From an uncultured Sulfitobacter sp. (lineage in GTDB: Bacteria > Pseudomonadota > Alphaproteobacteria > Rhodobacterales > Rhodobacteraceae): a DNA stretch of 64,000 nt. The position numbers and the translations under genes are program-made. Under the pieces are notes generated by a model that saw only the letters and a program-made list of their open reading frames with translations, did no database searches and was not told the origin of the DNA. Within the stretch, counting starts at the first letter, position 1, and each line of letters starts with the position of its first letter. This document shows, piece after piece, positions 52,401 to 60,968 of this stretch. The stretch is taken from the NCBI RefSeq assembly GCF_947497275.1, contig NZ_CANMFS010000004.1, positions 124,001 to 188,000 on the forward strand, given 5' to 3'.

Positions 52401-54839
52401 ACCAGATCCTTCGGACACCCGCACATTCAGCACCGCATCGAGCGGTTGTCCGGGTATTTCATCCAGCTCAGGCAGATCGACTTGTAGCATCGCCGTGCCC
52501 TGCGCATTGGTTTGAACCGGTGCAAGGTAGGTGGTGCGTGGGGAAAACTGTGCATCATGGTTGCCAAAGCGATAGCCGGGATAGGCCTCGCGCGTTTGTG
52601 TGATGCGCAGACGCACGTCGCCCTCGACGGATAGACCCGCGCCCGGCGCGCCGAACAGGTACTGCGCCGAGACGGCCAGCGGCGGCGTGTCACCAATGCG
52701 CAGCGGCGCGTCAGGTAACGATATGTCGAACGCGATCCGGTCCGGCAGAAAATCCTCGACTAACACGGTTTGCGAGGCAAGTGGTCCTTCGGCAGAATCC
52801 GCCATCACATCCAGACGCCACGCGCCGCGCGGTGCCTGCATCCCCACCGGCAGGGCAAAGACATGCCCGCCTGCCACACTATTGCGGCTCAGCGTGCGGC
52901 TGTATTCCACGCCGTCAGGCCGTTTGAGTATAGCGACCAGCGGCAACCCGTCCAGGGCGGCACCCTTGGAATCGCGGGTCAGCACGGTGGCGAAAATGGT
53001 CTCTCCCGCGCGGTAGGCACCGCGATCGGTTGTGAGGAAGGTATCTATCGGCGGGCTGGGCGGGTGGCCTTCGACACCACGGTCGGACAAATCGAAGGCA
53101 GCATCGCTGAGCGACAGGAACGCGGCGTCGCCATCCTCTGACTGCGCCATCAACAGGGCCGGCGCGCCCGGGCCCTCGCCGCGCGTCAGCCCCGCAGGAA
53201 AGTCGGCAAAGCCCTGGGCGTCGGTCACGGTTTCCCCAAGCACTGCATTCGCGCGCGAGATCAACTGAAGCGTTACACCCTCCCGTGCCGCCACATCGCC
53301 AAGATCCCGCACAGCTACATGCAGGCCGTCCACGCCCGAAATCGTGGAGAGGCCAAGATCGGTTAGGATGAACCATTGCGTCGCCGCGGGATGGTCATAG
53401 GGATCCTGACCCTCGATCGACGCGCTGAGTGTGTAAATACCCGGTGCCTGATCCCTCAAGATGTCCGCCAGCGGCAGACGGGTGGTCATTGCCGCGTTCA
53501 GCGTGTTGCCGACGTCTCCGGTGCCGCTCCAGATTTCCTGAGCTATTGTATCGGCGAACCTGTCCTCTTCGTATTTGTTCAGCGGTTTGCCGAAATAACT
53601 GTCTTGCATGGCCCTTAGCAGGTTGCGGTCGCTGGTTCGGCGCAACGTCAGTTGTATCTCGTCGGTATTGACCGTCTCGACAGGAAGAGCCGCCTCAGCA
53701 CTGCGCGGCAGTACATAAGCGCGACCGGTGAACCGTACCGATGGCGTGCGATCCCGCACATACAGGCCCAGCGTCACGCCCTTGTGCAGAGTTTCACCGC
53801 TGGCCGCCGGCAGCCCCTTGCGGAAGGTTACGGTATAGCGCGTCCCATGGCGCACCCCTTCGATACAGATCTGCTGGTCCGATGCATCGACGACGAGCGC
53901 AGGGTCCTCAAGACGCACGAAAGGCTCGTAATCGACCCCCGACTTTACCAGCTTCTCGGAGAACTCCGCACAGATGCGCGGCCTGTCGCTGTCGTTGTCG
54001 ACGCGCGTATCGGTGATGCGAAAGCCGTACTTGCCGATGGCCTTGTCGAGCGCATCCGATAGCTCTTGGCGCGGTGCCAGCTCCATCGCAAGACGCAAGG
54101 GTGCTATCATCTCATAACCCCGCCCGTTGGCGTCAAGCGCACGCGCCAGCAGGTCCAGTGCAGTCACACGGGTCTCTGTCGTTCGGGCACGCAGATAGGC
54201 ATTGATGGCCGCCGGAACCGCCTCCGCGCGCAGCCCTTGTGCAAGAGTGCGCGGCGTGTCGCCTTGCGGGCGCGTCCCGAGCCAGGCCAACCGCGCCCAA
54301 AGTTCGCCGGTATCGGCAAGCGAAACCGCTGTTCCGGTCCAGCGCGCGGCACCCTGCGTATCGCCACGTCTGATGGCGTCTTCCATCGCAACGGTCGCGT
54401 CCTGCAACGTTACGGTACCGGCGGGGTACCGAATTGCGATGTCGTCGATCAGGCTATGAGACGCGGTAATGTCCTTTTCCGACAGAAAAGCCAGATCGCC
54501 GACGCGCACACCGGCAAGATCAAGCGCAGCGGATGTCGTAGCGATCTTGCGCCCGGACAGGGCATCTTGATAAAATTGCGCGTCCGAAACAGAGGATTTC
54601 GGGAAGCAGGCCTTGGAACGATTGTTGAATGTAAACGCAACGCAGGCCGATTGCGCAGAGCACGCCCGAGCGCACGCGGCGCGCGTGGTGTCGAACAACG
54701 GCCCCAGATCGGCACCGTAGAAATCGGTATCGACGCTGTAGACATAGCGGTGTTCCGGCACCGCCTGTTGTGCTTGAGCGGGCACGCAGAGTGCCGCTAT
54801 CCAAAATGCCGCGCTGACAACCAGACCTGAAAACCGCAT
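49419..54839 (-). CDS. bacterial alpha-2-macroglobulin family protein
   Basis: An 1806-residue periplasmic protease trap. A Sec signal ends at AQA-QQ near residue 23; Cys18 is preceded by Leu, so it is not a lipobox, whereas many enterobacterial relatives are lipoproteins. Residues about 35-95 form a PAN/apple-like domain with cysteines 56, 60, 66 and 78. A long run of MG beta domains follows. The thioester motif GCTEQ is at Cys1368-Gln1371, so the covalent trap should work. The bait region probably lies upstream of it, near residue 1130-1180 (GMGTVRSGGDAAANAQ). It is encoded with pbpC (4-nt overlap). Confidence 0.95.
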   Translation of the reverse strand: MRFSGLVVSAAFWIAALCVPAQAQQAVPEHRYVYSVDTDFYGADLGPLFDTTRAACARACSAQSACVAFTFNNRSKACFPKSSVSDAQFYQDALSGRKIATTSAALDLAGVRVGDLAFLSEKDITASHSLIDDIAIRYPAGTVTLQDATVAMEDAIRRGDTQGAARWTGTAVSLADTGELWARLAWLGTRPQGDTPRTLAQGLRAEAVPAAINAYLRARTTETRVTALDLLARALDANGRGYEMIAPLRLAMELAPRQELSDALDKAIGKYGFRITDTRVDNDSDRPRICAEFSEKLVKSGVDYEPFVRLEDPALVVDASDQQICIEGVRHGTRYTVTFRKGLPAASGETLHKGVTLGLYVRDRTPSVRFTGRAYVLPRSAEAALPVETVNTDEIQLTLRRTSDRNLLRAMQDSYFGKPLNKYEEDRFADTIAQEIWSGTGDVGNTLNAAMTTRLPLADILRDQAPGIYTLSASIEGQDPYDHPAATQWFILTDLGLSTISGVDGLHVAVRDLGDVAAREGVTLQLISRANAVLGETVTDAQGFADFPAGLTRGEGPGAPALLMAQSEDGDAAFLSLSDAAFDLSDRGVEGHPPSPPIDTFLTTDRGAYRAGETIFATVLTRDSKGAALDGLPLVAILKRPDGVEYSRTLSRNSVAGGHVFALPVGMQAPRGAWRLDVMADSAEGPLASQTVLVEDFLPDRIAFDISLPDAPLRIGDTPPLAVSAQYLFGAPGAGLSVEGDVRLRITQTREAYPGYRFGNHDAQFSPRTTYLAPVQTNAQGTAMLQVDLPELDEIPGQPLDAVLNVRVSEGSGRPVERRLEKQIAPDGAMIGIKPLFDDVLAQGAEAQFDLIATAGEMPVVWTINKVETRYQWYQSYGNWNWEPVTRRIRVASGDLTLTDAPTALGVPTDWGRYELVVAQRDMPYASSSVAFSAGWYGGDDATATPDFLAVSLDRATYDTGDTAQFRIDAPDEGVALVSVVSNRVISRQAVAVTKGENTVAIPVTADWGSSAYVTASVIRPMDLAEGLNPARSLGLAHAAVRPAAKLLAVTLDAPQEVDGQQGVLGVPISVSGIATGETAYVTLAAVDVGILNLTAFDAPDPSDHYFGQRRLGVGLRDMYGRLIDGLNGAMGTVRSGGDAAANAQLQSPPPTEALMAFFSGPVRVGADGRAVIDVERPAFNGTIRLMAVVWSDSGVGNAVQDVLARDPVVIAASAPRLLAPQDESRLLLELVHTSGPAGDMSLEVFADAGIAMGDVPARVTLPEAGAVQLPLDMRAREIGDHEVTLRLTTPDNKVLRRTLTVPVRQNDPEVATTRRFSLGAGETFTFDTEALAGLRAGTASATLTAGPLARFDVPGLLQQLDRYPYGCTEQVTSAALPLLYLGDLAVDAGLGAPSDIALKVEAGIARVLARQASNGAFGMWRAEGGNVWLDAYVTDFLWRADAQGYAVSGQALALAMDNLRNRVNFAPDFDSGGEGIAYALLVLARAGAAQMGDLRYYADTKGDAFATPMAAAQVGAALAAYGDPARADRMFARAASLLVRAPEPDRWRDDFGSHLRDAAAVMTLATEAGSSAVDFGVIGTHLSASQRRLSTQEAAQVVLAADAMEQGTASGTILVDGVPAAGAMVRRLSDRDPTTVRIQNAGDTTTDLTLTTYGVPEAAPVAGGYGYALSRRLFTMEGVEVSGELPSGTRFVMVLEVQPFESIGARLMIDDPLPGGLEIDNPNLLQSGDVAGLDWLEPVETRNTQFLADRFLAAVDHEGTDTFQLAYVVRAVTPGRYHHPAALVTDMYRPEYRANTDAGRVTVIP

Positions 54840-54970
54840 ACCGGATTCTCCTTTAGACCTCCTTCAGCGTCGCACAGGCGGCATTCATCCGGCAAGAGTG
54901 TCGCGCTTAAGAGCATCTTTACCGTGTCCGCGCAGAAAGGAAGTTTACCAGCGCGACAGACGGGGGTTCG

Positions 54971-57175
54971 ATGAGCCTACAGCAAAAACTCACCGAGGAA
55001 AGGCGCGGGCGCTTGGCCGCCGAAAGAATGCTGGAACTCAAGAAAGCAGAGCTTTTTGCCGCCAATCGCAAGCTGGGGCGTCACGCGCGACAACTGAACG
55101 ACGAGATTGTGGATACGCGGGCACTGGTCGAATCGATCCGTGGCGAGAACAAGAAGGTCAAATCCGATCTCAGCGCCGCGCAGGAAAAGATCGCCTTGGT
55201 CGAGCGACGGTTGTGGCATTCGATTGAAACGATCAAGGACGGATTCGCGTTCTTCGATTCTGACAATCACCTGATTATGGCCAATCAGGCCTACATGGCA
55301 ATCTTCGAGGGGCTGGAGGCGATCAAACCGGGCGTCAACTATGTGACCATCCTGCAGGCAATGACCGACGAGGGTATTGTCGATCTGGACGGGACGAATC
55401 CGACGGAGTGGCGACAGGAAATGCTGAGCCGCTTTCAACAGCGCCATCCGCCTTCCGCCATTATCCGTTTGTGGAACGGTCGCTACGTCAAACTCGTCGA
55501 TCAACGCGGCCCGGGTGGCGATATGGTTTCGCTCGGGCTCGATATCACGGCGACCGTGCACTACGAACGCGAACTGGATGCCGCCCGCAAACAAGCCGAG
55601 GCGGCGAACCGCGCAAAATCGGCGTTCCTTGCCAACATGAGCCACGAAATCCGTACACCGATGAACGGGGTGATCGGCATGGCGGACCTTCTGGGTGACA
55701 CCGAACTGACCGAAGAGCAGCGGCTGTATGCGCAGACAATCAAAAATTCGGGTGAGGCGTTGTTGGTCATCATCAACGATGTACTCGATTATTCCAAGAT
55801 CGAGGCCGACCGGCTGGAACTGCACAGCGATCCCTTCGATCTGGAACGTGCGTGTCAGGAAGTCATCATGTTGCTGCAACCGCTGGCACGCGACAAGGGG
55901 CTGGAACTGTTGCTGGATTACGATCTATTCCTGCCCACCGACCTGCTCGGCGATGCGGGGCGCATCCGTCAGGTGCTCACCAATCTGATCGGCAACGCGG
56001 TTAAATTCACCACGAAGGGCCATGTGCTGGTCCGGGTGACAGGCGTGACCGATGCGAAACTCGGGACAGTGACCGCCCATATCGCTGTCGAGGATACAGG
56101 CATCGGCATCCCCGCCCACATGACCGATCACATCTTTGGCGAGTTCAATCAGGTAGAGAACGAACGCAACCGCCAATTCGACGGGACCGGCCTGGGACTG
56201 GCCATCACCAAACGCCTCGTCCAGTTGATGAATGGCCAAATCTGGGTCACTTCGGTCGAGGGCGAGGGATCGTGTTTTAAGTTCAAGATCGTCCTGAAAA
56301 GCAACGGCGCGATCGAAATCGGCCACCCGAACATGCCCGCCCAGCTTCGCCGGGTGATGATCGTTGACACCATTTCAGCGAACCGAAGCATCCTCGATCA
56401 CCAGTTGGAGCAGCTTCGGATCGAAGCCTTCGGCGTGCCGGATCATGCGGCTGCACTGGACGCTCTTGACGCGCGGGTGGACGCGATCCTGACGGACCAC
56501 AAGCCGCCACAGCTGGATGCGCTGGTGCTGGCAGAGACGTTGCGCGGGCGTGCAAGCAAGGTTCCGATCGTCTTGATTAGCTCCAATATCATCGGAATGA
56601 AGGACGATCCGCGATCGGAACAATTCTCGGCAATGCTGCAAAAACCGGTCCCGCGCCATACGCTGATCAAGGCATTGCAATCCGCCGCCGGTCAGATCGA
56701 ATTATCGGATCCGCCCCCGGTACAGCTGCGGCAGATGCGCGTTCTCGCGGCCGAAGACAACCGGACAAATCAACTGGTTTTCCGCAAGATGGTGAAGACG
56801 CTTAACATCGACCTCCAGTTCGCGGCAAACGGGGAGGAAGCGGTCGAAATTTATCAGGCGTTCAAACCAGATCTGGTTTTCATGGATATCTCCATGCCCC
56901 GTTTGGACGGCAAACAAGCGACGGTTCAGATCCGCAAGATCGAAGAACGCAACGGCGTGCACATTCCCATCATCGCGATGACTGCGCACGCGATGGCGGA
57001 CGACGACAAATCAATTCTGGAGGCAGGTCTTGATCACTATATGACCAAACCACTCAGACGGGGCGACATCGAAAGCCATATTCTCGAAGCGCAACCTGAA
57101 GGAACCCTGCCGGTTCAGACCGCTCCGGATCAGGAGGCGACCGGTCCCGGTGTCCCGGTTCAGGGCGTTGGGTAG
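54971..57175 (+). CDS. cytosolic hybrid histidine kinase
   Basis: A 734-residue kinase without membrane segments: an N-terminal coiled coil (about 1-85), a PAS domain (about 86-200, DGFAFFDSDNHLIMANQAYM), HisKA with His225 in MSHEIRTP, and an ATPase domain with NLIGNAVKFT, DTGIGIP and GTGLGLAI. Two receiver domains follow. The first (about 455-570) is weakened: the acidic pair is VDT instead of DD, though LTD and QKPV remain. The second (about 585-705) is complete, with phospho-acceptor Asp639 in FMDISMP and Lys in TKPL. No partner regulator is next to it. The signal is unknown and presumably intracellular. Confidence 0.95.
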   Translation: MSLQQKLTEERRGRLAAERMLELKKAELFAANRKLGRHARQLNDEIVDTRALVESIRGENKKVKSDLSAAQEKIALVERRLWHSIETIKDGFAFFDSDNHLIMANQAYMAIFEGLEAIKPGVNYVTILQAMTDEGIVDLDGTNPTEWRQEMLSRFQQRHPPSAIIRLWNGRYVKLVDQRGPGGDMVSLGLDITATVHYERELDAARKQAEAANRAKSAFLANMSHEIRTPMNGVIGMADLLGDTELTEEQRLYAQTIKNSGEALLVIINDVLDYSKIEADRLELHSDPFDLERACQEVIMLLQPLARDKGLELLLDYDLFLPTDLLGDAGRIRQVLTNLIGNAVKFTTKGHVLVRVTGVTDAKLGTVTAHIAVEDTGIGIPAHMTDHIFGEFNQVENERNRQFDGTGLGLAITKRLVQLMNGQIWVTSVEGEGSCFKFKIVLKSNGAIEIGHPNMPAQLRRVMIVDTISANRSILDHQLEQLRIEAFGVPDHAAALDALDARVDAILTDHKPPQLDALVLAETLRGRASKVPIVLISSNIIGMKDDPRSEQFSAMLQKPVPRHTLIKALQSAAGQIELSDPPPVQLRQMRVLAAEDNRTNQLVFRKMVKTLNIDLQFAANGEEAVEIYQAFKPDLVFMDISMPRLDGKQATVQIRKIEERNGVHIPIIAMTAHAMADDDKSILEAGLDHYMTKPLRRGDIESHILEAQPEGTLPVQTAPDQEATGPGVPVQGVG

Positions 57176-57939
57176 GGACGCAGGAATACCGGCGCATCCG
57201 GCTTTGACAGTTCTGGCGCATAGGCATAGCCACCGCTGTCGAAATCAAGCAAGGCATCGCGCGTGGCGATACGTTTCTGCACGATGAACCGCGCCATGGC
57301 GCCGCGCGCTTTCTTCGCGAAAAAGCTCACGATGCGCGGGCCTTTGCCGTCGTCCTTGTCTTCCATGAACTGGGGCGTGATCACCCGCAGCTTGAGCGCG
57401 TCCAGATCCACTGCACCGAAATACTCCTGGCTGGCACAGTTCACCAATGTATCGCTGCCGGTCACGTCTGCCTGCGCGTTCAGCGCCCTAGACAGTTCGT
57501 TACCCCAATATTCGTAGAGGTTTTTTCCACGCAGTGTTTTCAGACGGCTCCCCATTTCCAACCGGTAGGCCTGGATCGCATCGAGCGGGCGCAGTATCCC
57601 GTAAAGGCCCGATAGAATGCGCAGATGTTCCTGCGCATAAGTCATCTCGTCCTCATCCAGGGTTGCTGCTTCGAGGCCCTGATACGTATCGCCAGCAAAT
57701 GCGAGTGCCGCAGGCCGCGTCAGGTCCGGCATCGGCTCTTCTTCGAACGCCTTGAAGCGATCCCGGTTCAGCTTGGCGAGATCGTCACTGAGCGACATGA
57801 GCGATTTCAGGTCCCCAAGCGTGAGATTGCGCGCCGTTTTGACCAGCCTTGCGGCATCGCTCTGAAAATCGGGGGCCGTCATTTCGACATCGCGTTCCGC
57901 CCAGTCGAGCCGTTTCGCCGGTGAGATCACTACAAGCAT
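57160..57939 (-). CDS. yaaA: peroxide stress protein YaaA
   Basis: A 259-residue YaaA/DUF328 protein. It starts LVVISPAKRLDW and carries the family region YGILRPLDAIQAYRLEMGS and the late FFAKKARGAMARF. In E. coli YaaA lowers free iron and limits DNA damage under peroxide stress. Its 3' end overlaps the convergent kinase gene by 16 nt. It is 32 nt downstream of recQ on the same strand; a shared DNA-protection role is plausible from position. Confidence 0.94.
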   Translation of the reverse strand: MLVVISPAKRLDWAERDVEMTAPDFQSDAARLVKTARNLTLGDLKSLMSLSDDLAKLNRDRFKAFEEEPMPDLTRPAALAFAGDTYQGLEAATLDEDEMTYAQEHLRILSGLYGILRPLDAIQAYRLEMGSRLKTLRGKNLYEYWGNELSRALNAQADVTGSDTLVNCASQEYFGAVDLDALKLRVITPQFMEDKDDGKGPRIVSFFAKKARGAMARFIVQKRIATRDALLDFDSGGYAYAPELSKPDAPVFLRPYPTP

Positions 57940-57971
57940 GGTAAATCCTTCTTCATACGCCGCTGGTGCAT

Positions 57972-60014
57972 CTAGGTCTCGGACCGCAGTACGTCCAGAA
58001 ACGCCGACCCGAAACGTTCGGCACGCCGCTCTCCAAGGATCCTTTCCAGCGCGGCACCGTCCGCATCGCGCATCTGCGCGACCTTGGCCAGCAAGGATGC
58101 CGAGCAGCTGAGCGGTTTGTCCGTACCCATGCTACCGCGCGCAAGGCCCGCCTGCACTTCGAGAAGCCGGTCGTAGACTGACCCTGCATCGCGCCCGGCC
58201 AGCTTGCGCCGCTGTGGATGCATCGTTTCGGCCTCGCCGTTGATCACTTCGAGGAATGCGCGCCCGTAGCTTTCGAGCTTTTTCGCGCCGATACCGCTTA
58301 TCCGGGCCATTGCATCCAGATCTGCGGGACGCGTCTCTGCCATCTCGATCAGGGTACGGTCGGTAAATATGATATAAGCAGGCACCTTGGCGCTTTCCGC
58401 CAGTCCGCGCCGCTTGGCCTTGAGGGCGCTCAACAGCGGCGCGTCCTCTTCGTTGATCATTGATTTCATGGCCGGCCGACGATTGGCGGCGGCCTTGATG
58501 CTGTCACGGCGCAACGTGATCTGCGCCGCGCCGCGCAGGATCGGCAGTGCTGCATCCGTCATCCGCAAGGCTCCGTGACGCTCCGGATCAGGCCGCACCA
58601 GATCATGCCCCATCATCTGCCGGAACACCGCCTGCCATTCGCCTTTGGAATACTCCTGCCCGACGCCGTACGTTGGCAGCGACTGGTGCCCGCGTTGTTT
58701 GACCTTGTCTGTCTCGTTGCCGAGCAGAATATCAATCAGATGGCCAGCGCCGAACCATTCATCCGTGCGCAGCATTGCCGACAGTGCTTTGCGTACCGCC
58801 GTTGTCCCGTCGAACGTATCGACGGGCGTATCGCATAGGTCGCAGCGGCCACAGCTGATCTCGCTCTCGCCGAAGTATCCAAGCAGGTTCTGACGGCGAC
58901 ACTCCAGCGCCTCGGCAAGCCCCAGCAACGCATTGAGCCGCCCGTGGTCGGCGGCGCGGCGTTCGGGCGGGGCGAGCCCCTCGTCAATCTGGGTGCGGCG
59001 CAGGCGAATGTCTTCGGGTCCATAAAGCGTCAGCGTTTCCGCAGGTGCGCCATCCCGCCCCGCACGGCCGATTTCCTGATAGTACGCCTCGATGCTTTTG
59101 GGCAGGTCGGCGTGGGCAACCCAGCGGATGTCGGGCTTGTCGATGCCCATACCGAAGGCGACGGTCGCCACGACGATCAGGCCATCTTCCTGTTGAAAGC
59201 GACGCTCCGCGATGCGACGGTCTTCGGCCTCCATCCCACCATGATAGTGGATCGCGGTTTGGCCCGCGTCGTTCAGTGCGCGCGCGATCCCTTCGGTTTT
59301 GGCACGGGTGCCGCAATACACGATGCCCGACTGCCCCCTGCGCGCGGCGGCAAAGTTAAGGATTTGATTGCGCGGTGAATTCTTGGTCGCAAAAGAAAGG
59401 TGGATATTGGGGCGGTCAAAGCCGCGTAAAAAGGCGCGCGGTGGCGTGCCGTCGAACAGCTTTTGCACGATTTCGACCTGAGTTTCCGCATCCGCCGTCG
59501 CGGTAAAAGCCGCTAGCGGCACGTCCAGCGCGCGGCGCAGCTCGCCGATGCGCAGGTAATCGGGGCGAAAATCATGGCCCCACTGGCTGACGCAATGCGC
59601 CTCGTCCACCGCAATCAGCCGCACACCCACACGGCGCAGCATGCCCATCACCGAACCCGCCGCGAGCCGTTCAGGTGCCATGTAAAGAAGTTTCAGCGTC
59701 CCGGCATCCAACGCCTCCCACACCGCGTCGGTTTCCTCAGGCGTGTTGCCGGATGTCAAAGCGCCTGCCGCCACGCCGGCCTCTTGCAGCGCGCGCACCT
59801 GATCACGCATCAACGCGATGAGTGGGGAAATCACCACCGTAACCCCCTCGCGCATCAACGCAGGTAACTGGAAACACAGGGATTTACCGCCCCCTGTAGG
59901 CATGATCGCCAACACATTCTCGCCAGCGGTCACCGCTGCGACAATTTCTTCCTGGCCGGGACGAAAGCCGTCAAAGCCAAAGACATCTTTAAGCAGCGGT
60001 GCGGCGCCGGACAT
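57972..60014 (-). CDS. recQ: ATP-dependent DNA helicase RecQ
   Basis: A 680-residue superfamily 2 helicase. Walker A is MPTGGGKSLCFQLP (about residues 38-51), the DEAH box is in AVDEAHCVSQWGHDFRPDY, and motif VI is IGRAGRDG. A four-cysteine zinc site lies in LECRRQN and ISCGRCDLC, followed by a winged-helix part. One HRDC domain lies at about 515-590 (LLSALKAKRRGLAESAKVPAY) and a second helical domain at the C-terminus may be another degenerate copy. It works in recombination repair and restart of stalled forks. Confidence 0.96.
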   Translation of the reverse strand: MSGAAPLLKDVFGFDGFRPGQEEIVAAVTAGENVLAIMPTGGGKSLCFQLPALMREGVTVVISPLIALMRDQVRALQEAGVAAGALTSGNTPEETDAVWEALDAGTLKLLYMAPERLAAGSVMGMLRRVGVRLIAVDEAHCVSQWGHDFRPDYLRIGELRRALDVPLAAFTATADAETQVEIVQKLFDGTPPRAFLRGFDRPNIHLSFATKNSPRNQILNFAAARRGQSGIVYCGTRAKTEGIARALNDAGQTAIHYHGGMEAEDRRIAERRFQQEDGLIVVATVAFGMGIDKPDIRWVAHADLPKSIEAYYQEIGRAGRDGAPAETLTLYGPEDIRLRRTQIDEGLAPPERRAADHGRLNALLGLAEALECRRQNLLGYFGESEISCGRCDLCDTPVDTFDGTTAVRKALSAMLRTDEWFGAGHLIDILLGNETDKVKQRGHQSLPTYGVGQEYSKGEWQAVFRQMMGHDLVRPDPERHGALRMTDAALPILRGAAQITLRRDSIKAAANRRPAMKSMINEEDAPLLSALKAKRRGLAESAKVPAYIIFTDRTLIEMAETRPADLDAMARISGIGAKKLESYGRAFLEVINGEAETMHPQRRKLAGRDAGSVYDRLLEVQAGLARGSMGTDKPLSCSASLLAKVAQMRDADGAALERILGERRAERFGSAFLDVLRSET

Positions 60015-60115
60015 GGGAAAGCCTATCTGGGTTCAACGGGAATGCCGATGACTCACATATCCCGGACACAGGGACAAGCCTTCACCGATGGGCAAGGCCA
60101 ATTCGCCGCAATGTA

Positions 60116-60403
60116 TCAGTAGAAGGCGGCGGCGTTGTTGACCAACACGATGCGCAGCGCCGCAACCGCCACCAGCACCACCAGCGGCGCGAGATCAATG
60201 CCGCCCATGTTGGGCAGGATCCGCCGGATGGGCGCATACAGCGGCTCAAGCAGGCGATTGATGCCATACCAGATCTGCGCGACCAGCGGCTGCCGCAAGT
60301 TCAGAACCTGAAAGTTGATCAGCCATGACATCACCACATGCGCAATAATGAAAAACCAAACAATGTTCAGCAAAAGCATGAGGATCTGAAAGAGAGATGT
60401 CAT
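60116..60403 (-). CDS. YggT family membrane protein
   Basis: A 95-residue membrane protein with two hydrophobic segments (about residues 3-29 and 67-90). The conserved YggT region between them is LLEPLYAPIRRILPNMGGIDLAPLVVL, here split by the membrane boundary. The ATG at 60403 is chosen because residues upstream are not hydrophobic and the family starts MTSLFQIL. The function of the family in proteobacteria is unclear; relatives in plastids aid cytochrome assembly or division. The gene stands alone between recQ and the BLUF gene. Confidence 0.9.
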   Translation of the reverse strand: MTSLFQILMLLLNIVWFFIIAHVVMSWLINFQVLNLRQPLVAQIWYGINRLLEPLYAPIRRILPNMGGIDLAPLVVLVAVAALRIVLVNNAAAFY

Positions 60404-60481
60404 CGACGGGACCTTTTCGCTGTGTCTGAGCAGCAATTAAGCGCAAGACGCTTCGGAAACAAGGCCCGAAGGCCGCGTGAT

Positions 60482-60808
60482 TCAGGCATCCATCACATTG
60501 AGCGCTTCGGAAAAATCCAGATCATCGACGCGTTTCATCGCCCAGCCCTCGTAGTGACGCTGAGTGATCGGCTTTTCGCCCAATACCTTGAAGCCGGAAT
60601 GACGCACGTCCGCGCGGATCACCTCGACCAGATCGTCGACAGTCCCTTTTTCCCCTTCGAGAACCTGACAGAAATTGCGCCCGTTGTAGGCGAGCATACC
60701 CGTTACATCGCGCTCGGTGTTATTTTTAACTGAATGTGCAATGATCTCATCAACATCGGCACCGCTCATATTCTGCGTCGCTGTGCTGAAGTACAATAAT
60801 CTAATCAT
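60482..60808 (-). CDS. single-domain BLUF photoreceptor
   Basis: A 108-residue blue-light sensor using FAD (BLUF). Key residues sit at the same spacing as in AppA: Tyr6, Asn30, Gln48, Trp89 and Met91 here match AppA Tyr21, Asn45, Gln63, Trp104 and Met106, an offset of 15 throughout. That is strong evidence for flavin binding and photocycling. There is no output domain: after the BLUF core only about 15 residues remain, so it must signal by contact with a partner protein. The start follows GGGGAT. It is divergent from the MFS gene, with inverted repeats between. Confidence 0.93.
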   Translation of the reverse strand: MIRLLYFSTATQNMSGADVDEIIAHSVKNNTERDVTGMLAYNGRNFCQVLEGEKGTVDDLVEVIRADVRHSGFKVLGEKPITQRHYEGWAMKRVDDLDFSEALNVMDA

Positions 60809-60847
60809 ATTTTTATCCCCGTACCGTTGGGCGGCACGCGCCCGTTC

Positions 60848-60883
60848 CCAATTCTACAAATTGGATGGAAAAAGGTAATTGGG
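60848..60883. promoter_or_regulatory. repeated AATTGG elements in the BLUF/MFS intergenic region
   Basis: A perfect 6-bp inverted repeat, CCAATT at 60848-60853 and AATTGG at 60859-60864 with a 5-nt spacer, is followed by a third half-site AATTGGG at 60877-60883. The elements lie 40-75 nt upstream of the BLUF start and about 85-120 nt upstream of the MFS start. They look like binding sites for a dimeric regulator, unidentified. Confidence 0.35.
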
Positions 60884-60968
60884 GCGTCCAAACCAGTCAA
60901 CTCAAAAGCTTTTCTTGCGCCGGTGTTTGCCGACTGCTCTACATTGCGGTGCAAACGGGGAGTGAACC

